From positions 1-49,853 of the forward strand of contig JAGBMJ010000019.1 of assembly GCA_017634975.1 (NCBI GenBank): a stretch of DNA of 49,853 nucleotides. Direction: 5' to 3'. This stretch comes from Lachnospiraceae bacterium. Lineage in GTDB: Bacteria; Bacillota; Clostridia; Lachnospirales; Lachnospiraceae. Positions within the stretch are counted from its first letter, which is position 1. Each line of letters begins with the position of its first letter. Positions 23,367 to 31,424 of this stretch are shown in pieces. Both the position numbers and the translations under genes were made by a program. The notes under the pieces were generated by a model. The model was not told the DNA's origin and did not search any database. It worked only from the letters and a program-made list of their open reading frames with translations.

Positions 23367-24389
23367 ATGACTATTATTGTAACGGGTGGCGCAGGTTTTA
23401 TCGGCAGCAACTTTATGTTCCATATGCTGAACAAGTATCCGGAATATCGCATCGTTTGTCTGGATTGCCTTACTTATGCAGGAAACCTTTCTACACTGGC
23501 TTCCGTTATGGACAATCCCAATTTCCGCTTTGTAAAGGAAAGTATCACGGACCGGGAAGCCGTATACAGACTCTTTGAGGAAGAGCATCCGGATATGGTG
23601 GTAAACTTTGCGGCAGAGAGCCATGTAGACCGTTCCATTGAGAACCCCGGGATCTTTCTGGAAACCAATATCATGGGTACTTCCGTATTGATGGATGCCT
23701 GCAGAAAGTATGGCATTCAGCGTTATCATCAGGTATCCACCGATGAAGTATACGGTGATCTTCCGCTGGACCGTCCGGATCTGTTCTTTACCGAAGAGAC
23801 GCCGATCCATACCAGCAGTCCGTACAGTTCTTCCAAGGCAGGAGCGGATCTTCTGGTACTGGCTTATCACAGAACCTTTGGTTTGCCTGTGACCATCAGC
23901 CGCTGCTCCAATAACTACGGTCCTTATCACTTCCCGGAGAAACTGATCCCACTGATGGTGATCAATGCGTTGCATGACAAGCCGCTTCCGGTCTACGGGG
24001 AAGGTTTGAATGTAAGAGACTGGCTGTATGTAGAGGATCACTGCAAGGCGATTGATCTGGTGATCCATAAAGGACGTGTCGGTGAAGTATACAATATCGG
24101 TGGGCATAACGAGATGAAGAATATCGATATCGTGAAGCTGATCTGTAAAGAGCTGGGCAAGCCGGAGAGTCTGATCACCTATGTGACGGACCGGAAAGGA
24201 CACGATATGCGCTATGCGATCGATCCGACCAAGATTCACAACGAGCTGGGATGGCTGCCGGAGACGAAGTTTGCCGACGGTATCAAGAAGACGATCAAGT
24301 GGTATCTGGACAATAAGGATTGGTGGGAGCCGATCGTTTCCGGTGAATATCGGAATTATTACGAGAAGATGTACGGAAACCGCGGATGA
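23367..24389 (+). CDS. rfbB: dTDP-glucose 4,6-dehydratase
   Basis: This 340-residue short-chain dehydrogenase/reductase makes dTDP-4-keto-6-deoxyglucose from dTDP-glucose, the second step to dTDP-rhamnose and other deoxysugars. It shows the NAD site GGAGFIGS (7-14), NFAAESHVDRSI, the catalytic STDEVYGDL and YSSSK (Tyr153, Lys157), and the substrate loop CSNNYGPYHFPEKLIPLM. Start ATG 23367 follows AAAGGAGAT; the in-frame upstream ATG at 23331 has no site. The usual partners rfbA, rfbC and rfbD are not in the window, so this copy stands alone, closed by a terminator and preceded by a MerR-type promoter. A 459-codon frame on the other strand is its shadow. Confidence 0.95.
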   Translation: MTIIVTGGAGFIGSNFMFHMLNKYPEYRIVCLDCLTYAGNLSTLASVMDNPNFRFVKESITDREAVYRLFEEEHPDMVVNFAAESHVDRSIENPGIFLETNIMGTSVLMDACRKYGIQRYHQVSTDEVYGDLPLDRPDLFFTEETPIHTSSPYSSSKAGADLLVLAYHRTFGLPVTISRCSNNYGPYHFPEKLIPLMVINALHDKPLPVYGEGLNVRDWLYVEDHCKAIDLVIHKGRVGEVYNIGGHNEMKNIDIVKLICKELGKPESLITYVTDRKGHDMRYAIDPTKIHNELGWLPETKFADGIKKTIKWYLDNKDWWEPIVSGEYRNYYEKMYGNRG

Positions 24390-24418
24390 TCCGTTATCGG
24401 GTTTTATGAAAAACAAAA

Positions 24419-24454
24419 GCGGACAACGGCAAAAAGCTGTTGTCTGCTTTTTTT
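24419..24454 (+). terminator. Intrinsic terminator after rfbB
   Basis: GCGGACAACGGC (24419-24430) pairs with GCTGTTGTCTGC (24436-24447), a 12-bp stem with two G-U pairs and an AAAAA loop, followed by seven T. Confidence 0.9.
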
Positions 24455-24482
24455 CTGCATTTCGCTTTAACAGCACGGCACA

Positions 24483-24511
24483 TTGATTTGAGCATCGGAA
24501 ATTGTTATAAT
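24483..24511 (+). promoter_or_regulatory. Promoter of the cation-efflux gene
   Basis: TTGATT (24483-24488), 17 bases, TATAAT (24506-24511). The predicted start near 24518 supports ATG 24542 as the first codon. Confidence 0.75.
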
Positions 24512-24541
24512 GATATCTGTGATATGAGGAACATAACAACT

Positions 24542-25450
24542 ATGGAAGAAAAAAAGATCGTCAGAAAACTGTCACTGGTCGGGATACTGGGGAATGTATT
24601 ACTGGCGGGATTTAAGCTGCTTGCCGGTATCCTCGGAAGATCCGGAGCGATGGTTTCGGATGCGGTACATTCGCTCTCGGATGTGTTTGCGACGTTTGTT
24701 GCTTATATCGGTGTGCTTCTGTCCAGGCAGCCGGAGGATGCAGAGCATCCCTATGGGCACGAGCGTCTGGAATGTGTTGCGGCACTGGTTCTCGGGCTGA
24801 TCCTGGCAGGAACCGGGCTTGGGATCGGGTATACCGGGATCCGCAAACTGGTGATGAAGGAAGAACTGGCGGTCCCGACGATGCTGCCGTTGATCGCGGC
24901 AGTCGTATCGATCGTAGCGAAAGAGGCTATGTACCGCTATACAATGTATTATGCAAAGAGGATGGATTCGGCAGCTTTTAAGGCAGACGCCTGGCATCAT
25001 CGTTCGGATGCATTATCGTCGATCGGATCGTTTATCGGTATCGGGCTGGCGAAGGCCGGTATTCCGGCGGCCGATCCGGTTGCCGGGGTGATCATCTGTT
25101 TCTTTATCTTAAAAGTGGCCGGTGAGATTTCCAAAGATGCTTTGGATAAGATGCTGGATACTTCGTGCGGAAGAGAAACCGAGGAGCGTATCCGGAGTTT
25201 TGTAGAGAAGCAGCCGGGCGTGGAAGGTGTGGACCTGCTCCATACCAGACAGTTCGGGAACAAGATCTATATCGATCTGGAGATCGCAGCAAACGGGGAA
25301 CTGTCTCTAAATGAAGCACATGAGATCGCAGAAGAGGTTCATGATCGCGTCGAGACGGAGTTTGCCAATGTAAAACATGTGATGATACACGTAAATCCGG
25401 TGAATAAGAACAATGCCGGAAAGCACACTGATCACGAAAACGGTGGATGA
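24542..25450 (+). CDS. Cation diffusion facilitator (CDF) family metal exporter
   Basis: This 302-residue membrane protein exports divalent metals such as Zn2+, Mn2+ or Fe2+ in exchange for protons. Six hydrophobic segments are visible. The metal sites are in TM2 (SDAVHSLSDVFATF, an HxxxD pattern) and TM5 (ADAWHHRSDALSS, D-x3-H-x3-D). A cytoplasmic ferredoxin-like C-terminal domain follows (GVEGVDLLHTRQFGNKIYID, then AHEIAEEVHDRVE). The H/D pattern in TM5 alone does not settle which metal is used. The start is fixed by the promoter at 24483 and GAGGA. Its 3' end overlaps a GH39 remnant by 38 bases. Confidence 0.93.
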   Translation: MEEKKIVRKLSLVGILGNVLLAGFKLLAGILGRSGAMVSDAVHSLSDVFATFVAYIGVLLSRQPEDAEHPYGHERLECVAALVLGLILAGTGLGIGYTGIRKLVMKEELAVPTMLPLIAAVVSIVAKEAMYRYTMYYAKRMDSAAFKADAWHHRSDALSSIGSFIGIGLAKAGIPAADPVAGVIICFFILKVAGEISKDALDKMLDTSCGRETEERIRSFVEKQPGVEGVDLLHTRQFGNKIYIDLEIAANGELSLNEAHEIAEEVHDRVETEFANVKHVMIHVNPVNKNNAGKHTDHENGG

Positions 25451-25700
25451 AACTACCTGTAATCCGTTAAAACTCTGGCATGATCTGGGAGAGCCGGCTT
25501 ACACGACCAAAGAAGAGACGGATCTGATCCGCAGTGCTGCGCAGCCGCTAGTAAACAGCAGTATCGCAATTATTGAAGAGAAGATGGCAAATGTGAGAAT
25601 AGTCACAAGGCGGAACGGTGTAGTATACTTTACCCTGACCAAAAGAAACTATACACCGGATCGGGGATATGATTACGATAAGGTGCTTTCGTTTCACTAA
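25413..25700 (+). pseudogene. C-terminal remnant of a GH39-type beta-xylosidase
   Basis: The 95-codon frame reads VDETTCNPLKLWHDLGEPAY, then AQPLVNSS, VRIVTRRNGVVYFTL and YTPDRGYDYDKV. To my reading this matches the last 80 residues of GH39 xylosidases (an ID-E-x-NP segment, W-x-x-MG/LGEP, NGVVYFEL, then a DRGYDY ending). The catalytic barrel is absent. The first 25 codons overlap the end of the CDF gene, so no natural start exists. The GH43 lipoprotein gene follows in 15 bases. The arrangement suggests a deletion removed most of a xylosidase gene that once preceded GH43. The family call comes from memory of the motif. Confidence 0.55.
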
Positions 25701-25715
25701 AACGGCGGAGGCATA

Positions 25716-27380
25716 ATGAAAAGGGAAAATATATTACGACTGAGGATGCTGCGCAGAGTCATCTGCGGTACGGCGCTGACCGGGACGCTGTTCCTGGCCG
25801 CCTGCGGGAACAGCGGATCACAGGATACTGCGGCAGATGGTAATATTACACCGATCGCAGAAGCGGAACCGACTACGGCAGGAGATGCCGGGAAAATAGC
25901 AAACAATACGGCAGAGGAGGAAGAAGAGATGAATTATGCGGAATACTTCGGGGGATTGGAGCTCGCAAAGAGTTACAAAGGAGTACAGAACAGCAATCCG
26001 ATCATAGAACAGCATTACGGAGCTGATCCGTTTGCGATGGTATATGAGGATACTGTGTATTTCTATATGACCGCGGATGCATACGAGTACAATGCGGCAA
26101 AGGAGATCAAAGAGAACAGTTACAGCAAGATCGCCAGTATTTATGTGGTTTCCACGAAGGATATGGTCAATTTTACAGATCATGGTGAGATCCGGGTAGC
26201 CGGAAAAGATGGTGTGGCGACCTGGGCGAAAAATTCCTGGGCACCGGCAGCAGCGTGGAAGATGATTGACGGAAAGCCGAAGTTCTTCCTGTATTTTGCG
26301 GATAACGGCGGCGGGATCGGAGTGATATGTGCCGACAGTCCGGTCGGACCGTTCCGGGATGAGTTAGGTAAGGGCCTGATCCGCAGGGATATGGAAAACT
26401 GCGGTAACGTGGAATGGCTTTTTGATCCGGCCGTGCTGGTGGACGATGATGGTAAGGCATATATCTATTTCGGCGGCGGTGTACCGCAGGGGAAAGCATC
26501 CCATCCGATGACCGGCCGGTGTGCGCAGCTGGGCGAGGATATGATGAGTCTGGTGGATGTGCCGAAGGTGATCGACGCACCGTATCTGTTTGAAGATTCC
26601 GGTATTCACAAATACAATGATACCTATTATTACACCTATTGCAGTAATTTCAACGTGGATGAGGAAGGCACGAAGGAATACGGATTCGAAAATGGCGAGA
26701 TCTGCGTAATGGAAAGCAGGAACCCGCTCGGGCCGTTTACCTTTAAGGAACGGATCCTGAAGAATCCGGGGTATTATTACGGTGTAGGCGGAAACAATCA
26801 CCATGCGATCTTCTGCTTTAAGGATCAGTGGTACATCACCTACCATACCCGTATGCTGGAAAAGGCGCAGGGTATCCTGCATGGCTATCGTTCCACCAGC
26901 ATCGAGGAATTTACCATGGGAGAAGATGGAACGATCGGCGATATCCCGATGACAAACGATACAAGAAAACAGGTCGGAACGATGGATCCGTATCAGACGA
27001 TCAATGCAGCGACCTTTGCCGTGATGGGCGGTGTGGATACTGCTCCGGCGGATGAAGTGAGCAGGGAATGCGGCTGCGGCAATATGCTGCTGACTGCGAT
27101 TAACAGCGGTGATTTTGTGAAACTGCAGGGTGTGGATTTTGGAAGCGCCGGTGCAAAAAAAGTGATTGCTACCGTGAAGAGCAACGGACAGGAAGGCGTG
27201 ATCCGCGTGACGACAAAGACGGTCAATGGTGATGTGGCAGGCTATATCCCGGTAAAGGGTGACGGAAACGAGACAACGGTCATCGAAGCGGAGCTGGATC
27301 AGAGCATTACCGGACTGCAGGATGTATATTTCACGTTCTATGGGGACGGATACGAAGTGGCAGACTGGCGTTTTGAATAA
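25716..27380 (+). CDS. GH43-family glycoside hydrolase lipoprotein with C-terminal CBM6-like domain
   Basis: This 554-residue exported protein has a lipoprotein signal peptide ending LFLAAC (Cys30), then a low-complexity linker. The five-bladed propeller starts near 85 and shows the GH43 landmarks: GADPFAMVYED (Asp104 as general base), SWAPAAAWK, DPAVLVDDDGKAYIYFGG (Asp237) and LFEDSGIHKYND (Glu293 as likely acid). GNNHHAIFCFKDQWYITYH follows. The last 130 residues (LLTAINSGDFVKLQGVDFG to VADWRFE) resemble a CBM6 carbohydrate-binding module. GH43 plus CBM6 enzymes act on arabinoxylan or arabinan side chains or xylo-oligosaccharides. It is anchored outside the cell. A GGAGG site and a strong terminator bound the gene. 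Confidence 0.9.
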   Translation: MKRENILRLRMLRRVICGTALTGTLFLAACGNSGSQDTAADGNITPIAEAEPTTAGDAGKIANNTAEEEEEMNYAEYFGGLELAKSYKGVQNSNPIIEQHYGADPFAMVYEDTVYFYMTADAYEYNAAKEIKENSYSKIASIYVVSTKDMVNFTDHGEIRVAGKDGVATWAKNSWAPAAAWKMIDGKPKFFLYFADNGGGIGVICADSPVGPFRDELGKGLIRRDMENCGNVEWLFDPAVLVDDDGKAYIYFGGGVPQGKASHPMTGRCAQLGEDMMSLVDVPKVIDAPYLFEDSGIHKYNDTYYYTYCSNFNVDEEGTKEYGFENGEICVMESRNPLGPFTFKERILKNPGYYYGVGGNNHHAIFCFKDQWYITYHTRMLEKAQGILHGYRSTSIEEFTMGEDGTIGDIPMTNDTRKQVGTMDPYQTINAATFAVMGGVDTAPADEVSRECGCGNMLLTAINSGDFVKLQGVDFGSAGAKKVIATVKSNGQEGVIRVTTKTVNGDVAGYIPVKGDGNETTVIEAELDQSITGLQDVYFTFYGDGYEVADWRFE

Positions 27381-27404
27381 GAAACATTGATCGCATAAAT
27401 ATAC

Positions 27405-27443
27405 AAAAAGGCGCATCCATTAGGCAGAAGATGCGCCTTTTTT
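27405..27443 (+). terminator. Intrinsic terminator after the GH43 gene
   Basis: GGCGCATC (27410-27417) pairs with GATGCGCC (27430-27437), flanked by AAAAA before and six T after, so it could work in both directions. Confidence 0.88.
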
Positions 27444-27465
27444 GTACTTTTTGTATTCAAAAGGG

Positions 27466-27495
27466 TTGGCGTATGTGGGATGTTTGTGTTATAGT
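27466..27495 (+). promoter_or_regulatory. Probable lysA promoter
   Basis: TTGGCG (27466-27471), 18 bases and TATAGT (27490-27495). The short leader (about 35 bases) leaves no room for a lysine riboswitch. Confidence 0.5.
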
Positions 27496-27533
27496 GTGAA
27501 AATGTAATACTATTATAAAGTGAGGATAAAACT

Positions 27534-28781
27534 ATGGAATCATTTATCAGGGCGGTGGATTTTTTTAAGGGCAACCGGCCGGAAGATATCGTTGCAAAAT
27601 ACGGTACGCCGGTATATGTGTACAATGAAGATATTTTAAGAGACCGTATGCGCAAGGTCAGCAGGATCATTACGAAGTACGAGTTTCATTCCAACTATTC
27701 CATCAAGGCGAACACCAATATCAATATTTTAAAGATCGCCTTGTCCGAGGGACTTTATGCGGATGCAATGAGTGTCGGCGAGATGCGTATCCTTCTGGAT
27801 GCGGGATTTCCGGCAGAAAAGATCTTTTTCGTATCCAACAATGTATCTGCGGAAGAGATGCAGTTTGCCATCGATCATGATATTCTGGTCAGTATCGATT
27901 CCTTAAGCCAGCTGGAGCAGTTCGGTGAGATCAACAAGGGAGGCAAATGCGCGGTCCGCATCAATCCGGGAGTCGGTGCCGGACATCACGAAAAAGTGGT
28001 GACGGCAGGAAAGAAGACGAAGTTTGCGATCGCGGAAGAGGATATCGATCAGATCTTTGACATTACAGCCAGATATGATCTGACGATCGCCGGGATCAAC
28101 CAGCACGTGGGATCCCTCTTTATGGATCCGGAACCGTTCCTGGCAGCGGTTAAGAACTTCCTGCGTATCGCGATGAAGTTTAAGGATCTGGAGTTTATCG
28201 ATTTCGGCGGTGGTTACGGTATCCCGTATCACAAACTGGATGATGAGAAAGATTTCCCGATGGAATCGTTTAAGAAGGATTTTGAGCTGCTGATCGATGA
28301 GTTTGTAAAGGATTACGGGTATGCACCGCTCTTTAAGACCGAGCCGGGGCGATTTGTTGTGGCAGAGAGCTGCATCCTGCTTGGGCGGGTACATTCCGTA
28401 AAGCAGAATTCCGGCGTGAAATATGTAGGAACCGACATTGGTATGAATGTGCTGGTGCGTCCTTCGATGTACGACTCCTGGCATGATATCGAATTTATCC
28501 GTGGCAATGAGATCGTGGCTCGTGAAAATATGGAAGAGCAGACCGTGACCGGTAATATCTGCGAATCCGGCGATCTCCTGGCAAAGAACCGTATGCTCCC
28601 GGTGGCCCGGAAAGGGGATCTGGCAGCCGTACTGGATGCCGGTGCTTACGGATATGCGATGTGCTCCACCTACAATTCCAGACCGCGTCCCGCGGAAGTA
28701 CTGATCACTTCCTCGGGAGAGGTAAAGTGCATCCGGCGTGCGGAGACATACGAGGATCTGATGCGTCTGTTTGAAGTATGA
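27534..28781 (+). CDS. lysA: Diaminopimelate decarboxylase
   Basis: This 415-residue PLP enzyme of the alanine-racemase fold converts meso-diaminopimelate to lysine, the last step of lysine synthesis. Lys58 in YSIKANTN binds PLP. Other landmarks are the glycine loop FIDFGGGYGIP, EPGRFVVAESC, the active-site segment ICESGDLLAKNR and the C-terminal GAYGYAMCSTYNSRPRPAEV. The start has no long leader and a promoter with a weak -35 is 39 bases upstream. It stands alone between two terminators. No asd, dapA or dapB gene is in the window. Confidence 0.96.
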   Translation: MESFIRAVDFFKGNRPEDIVAKYGTPVYVYNEDILRDRMRKVSRIITKYEFHSNYSIKANTNINILKIALSEGLYADAMSVGEMRILLDAGFPAEKIFFVSNNVSAEEMQFAIDHDILVSIDSLSQLEQFGEINKGGKCAVRINPGVGAGHHEKVVTAGKKTKFAIAEEDIDQIFDITARYDLTIAGINQHVGSLFMDPEPFLAAVKNFLRIAMKFKDLEFIDFGGGYGIPYHKLDDEKDFPMESFKKDFELLIDEFVKDYGYAPLFKTEPGRFVVAESCILLGRVHSVKQNSGVKYVGTDIGMNVLVRPSMYDSWHDIEFIRGNEIVARENMEEQTVTGNICESGDLLAKNRMLPVARKGDLAAVLDAGAYGYAMCSTYNSRPRPAEVLITSSGEVKCIRRAETYEDLMRLFEV

Positions 28782-28964
28782 GGCTTAGGAACTGATACAA
28801 AAGTTCCTTAAAGGTAGCCGGTGCTCCGGGCAGGCGGTCTTGTCTGCGGCATATGTCACAAGGCGAAGAAACGTCATATCCGGCGCTTCTGCCGGGCGGA
28901 TTCCTCCGGGAGAATGGCGGAAAATGAATTAAGAATTATTTAAGGAATAAAAAAGGATCAGATT

Positions 28965-29026
28965 AAGACTTCTGTGGAAGGCTGTTGTATAGTAACATCA
29001 GTAACAGACCACAGAAGTCTTTTTTT
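28965..29026 (+). terminator. 13-bp hairpin with T-run between lysA and the exporter operon
   Basis: AAGACTTCTGTGG (28965-28977) pairs perfectly with CCACAGAAGTCTT (29009-29021), followed by T to 29026. The 31-base loop contains TATAGT (28988-28993). It can terminate transcription coming from lysA. If the loop box is a true -10 element, transcripts starting there would carry only the right arm and escape termination. The first exporter gene begins 16 bases further on. Confidence 0.75.
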
Positions 29027-29041
29027 GAGGAGTGAAAGATT

Positions 29042-30568
29042 ATGAAGAATAACAGTTTTATGAGAACGATGTTGGCGGCCGGGATGGTATGGGTGGCAGT
29101 ACTGACGACCGGCTGCGGTAAGGAAGAAGGTATTTCCGCCGGGATGCTTACAACGCTTACGAGCGGCGATTTCCGTGAGAAGTTTAATGCAGACGGTACG
29201 GTAGAGTGTGCGGAGCCGCACTTTGTATATTCCACACTGACCCTTCCGGTGAAAGATGTGCTGGTGAAGGAAGGAGATCACGTACAGGCCGGCGATCTGC
29301 TTTGCGTGCTGGATACGGAATCTATCGAAAAAGAGATCGCGATGCAGCAGGCATCGATGGATGTGACACAGAAAAATGCTTCGACCACGGTATCTGCGGC
29401 AAAACGTCAGTACAATACGTATGTGGAAGGGATCACAAACGGAACCGATACCAATCTGGTGGCGGCAATGGCCAGAGCAGAGCAGGCAAGGGAGCTTTGC
29501 GAAGCGGCGCAGATCCAATACGCAAACTACAAAGAGACGGTGAATATGGGGATGGATCCCACGCTGGCAGCGGCGGATCAGGCAGTAAAGTCGGCAGCGA
29601 ATTCCATCCAGCAGGCGCAATCGATGCAGTACGAGATGGACGGAAAAGATTATGTGACCGAGATCCAGAAGGAACAGGCAGAGGATGCGGTGGACAGTGC
29701 CAATCTGGCATATGTGCAGGCAATTGAGAGAAGAGATAACCTGCTGCGTCAGAGTGATCTGCAGCTGGCGGCTTATGCGAAGGACGTGGATGATGCGATG
29801 AATCAGTATCTGGGAGCAGTTGCGGCTTATCAGGCAACGGTAAGGGATCTGGAAAATGCAAAGCAGGCCAGTTCGGATGCGATCAGTCAGGCGATGCGCT
29901 CCGGTGATGTGAGTGTCGAGGAACTTCGTCTGGCACAGCTGCAGGATGATTTGCTGGACGCACAGATCCTGGCAGAGGCATCCGGAACCGTTACGGCCGT
30001 AAATATCAAAGAGGGTGAGAATTCCACCGGTGTGCTCTTTGTGATCGAGGATACGCAGGATCTGATCCTGACGGCAAGAGTATCGGAGAAGGATATCAAC
30101 CACGTAGACCGCGGGATGGTAGCCGATGTAACGACCAAATCCGACAGCTCCGATGTGTATGAAGGGCGGGTAATGCAGATTTCCGAAACAGCGTACAAGA
30201 ATGCTGCAGGTGAGACAGATACCTCCGGCAAGGATGCGGATTACAAGGTGACTCTGAACATTGCCGAGCCGGACAGCCGGATCCGTGTGGGAATGAATGC
30301 AAAGGTGTCCTTTGTGGCTTATGAAAAGAAAGACTGTCTGACCGTACCGAATGAAGCAGTGTATACGGATGAAAACGGTGACAGTTATATTCTGACGGTT
30401 ACGATGGGCGAAGAAGGTGGTACAATAGGAACCGAAAAGATCAATGTGATCTACAAAGGCAAACGTGAAAGTGTAGTGGAAGGCGAAGGCCTGACAACAG
30501 GGACGCAGATCATCATCGATGGTGAGACCTATCAGGATCTGGCAGGACAGACAGTGAAGATCATCTAA
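29042..30568 (+). CDS. HlyD/MacA-like adaptor lipoprotein of an ABC exporter
   Basis: This 508-residue protein has a lipoprotein signal peptide ending LTTGC (Cys25). A split biotinyl-lipoyl-like domain follows (FVYSTLTLPVKDVLVKEGDH then AGDLLCVLD, and later LLDAQILAEASGTVTAVNIK). Between these halves is a long Ala/Gln/Glu-rich helical hairpin (about 100-310), and beta-barrel domains come after (MVADVTTKSDSSDVYEGRV; MNAKVSFVAYEKKDCLTVP). It is the Gram-positive counterpart of MacA, anchored to the membrane and working with the next two genes. A GAGGAG site lies just past the terminator hairpin. A 547-codon frame on the opposite strand is a shadow. Confidence 0.9.
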   Translation: MKNNSFMRTMLAAGMVWVAVLTTGCGKEEGISAGMLTTLTSGDFREKFNADGTVECAEPHFVYSTLTLPVKDVLVKEGDHVQAGDLLCVLDTESIEKEIAMQQASMDVTQKNASTTVSAAKRQYNTYVEGITNGTDTNLVAAMARAEQARELCEAAQIQYANYKETVNMGMDPTLAAADQAVKSAANSIQQAQSMQYEMDGKDYVTEIQKEQAEDAVDSANLAYVQAIERRDNLLRQSDLQLAAYAKDVDDAMNQYLGAVAAYQATVRDLENAKQASSDAISQAMRSGDVSVEELRLAQLQDDLLDAQILAEASGTVTAVNIKEGENSTGVLFVIEDTQDLILTARVSEKDINHVDRGMVADVTTKSDSSDVYEGRVMQISETAYKNAAGETDTSGKDADYKVTLNIAEPDSRIRVGMNAKVSFVAYEKKDCLTVPNEAVYTDENGDSYILTVTMGEEGGTIGTEKINVIYKGKRESVVEGEGLTTGTQIIIDGETYQDLAGQTVKII

Positions 30569-30581
30569 TAAGGAAAACAAA

Positions 30582-31409
30582 ATGGAAAAGGTAAAAATCA
30601 TATCAGCAAAAGATCTTTCGAAGACATTTTCGAACGAATCCGTACAGCAGCATGTGCTGAAAAATCTGAATCTGGATATCTATAAAGGGGATTTCACCGT
30701 AGTTATGGGAAACTCCGGGTCCGGCAAGAGTACACTGCTCTATGCGCTCTCCGGTATGGACCGGCCGACGCTCGGTACGATCACGTATTATGTGGAGGAT
30801 CCGAGAAAAAAGAAAGGCGCGGACGGGATCGAGATCTCGAAATACTCCAATGACAAACTGGCACTGTTCCGCAGAAATCATGCCGGTTTCGTATTTCAGC
30901 AGAATTATCTGAATGACTCGATGAGTGCGCTGGACAACGTGATGATCAGCGGGCTGCTGAAATCCAAAAACCGCAGGGAACTGGCAAAGCGTGCGAAGGA
31001 ACTGCTGGGACGTGTAGAGATCAGTGAGTCGGATGCGAGAAAGTTTCCGTCACAGCTCTCCGGTGGTATGCAGCAGCGTGTAGCTGTGGTACGTGGCGTG
31101 ATCAACCGGCCGGAAGTGCTTTTTGCGGATGAGCCGACCGGTGCGCTGAATTCACAGAATACCACCAATGTATTGGATATCTTTACGGAGCTGAATCAGG
31201 ACGGCCAGAGTATTGTGATGGTAACGCATACCGTAGCGGCAGCAGAACGCGGCAACCGCATCATCTATCTGGCGGACGGTGTGATCTCGGATATCTGTGA
31301 TCTGGGACCGTATATCGGTGATTACAAAGATGAAAGCAATCCGGACATCGAACAGGCAAAGGAAAGGCATAAGAAACTGAAAGATTTCCTGCAGGCACAG
31401 GGCTGGTAA
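30582..31409 (+). CDS. ABC transporter ATPase (MacB/LolD type)
   Basis: This 275-residue ATPase has Walker A GNSGSGKST (43-51), a Q-loop (FVFQQNYL), the signature LSGGMQQRVAV, Walker B VLFADEPTGALN and the H-loop VTHTV. An insert after strand 3 (VEDPRKKKGADGIEISKYSN) is longer than in typical LolD proteins and is seen in peptide or lantibiotic exporters. It starts 13 bases after the adaptor gene and the permease follows in 15 bases, so the three genes form one exporter operon. The cargo is unknown; antimicrobial peptides or lipids are plausible from family knowledge. Confidence 0.93.
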   Translation: MEKVKIISAKDLSKTFSNESVQQHVLKNLNLDIYKGDFTVVMGNSGSGKSTLLYALSGMDRPTLGTITYYVEDPRKKKGADGIEISKYSNDKLALFRRNHAGFVFQQNYLNDSMSALDNVMISGLLKSKNRRELAKRAKELLGRVEISESDARKFPSQLSGGMQQRVAVVRGVINRPEVLFADEPTGALNSQNTTNVLDIFTELNQDGQSIVMVTHTVAAAERGNRIIYLADGVISDICDLGPYIGDYKDESNPDIEQAKERHKKLKDFLQAQGW

Positions 31410-31424
31410 ACGTAGAGGAAGAAT

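Noticed and set aside
23160-24539. 459-codon open frame on the minus strand opposite rfbB
   Set aside because: It mirrors a real, fully recognisable rfbB gene, starts without a ribosome site and its product resembles no family. Long antisense frames are common opposite GC-richer genes.
27444-27533. Lysine riboswitch before lysA
   Set aside because: Only about 90 bases separate the previous terminator and the lysA start; none of the L-box core is present.
28958-30601. 547-codon open frame on the minus strand opposite the HlyD-like gene
   Set aside because: The protein is rich in Cys, His and Ile in a pattern produced by antisense reading; the plus-strand gene has lipobox, domains and operon context.
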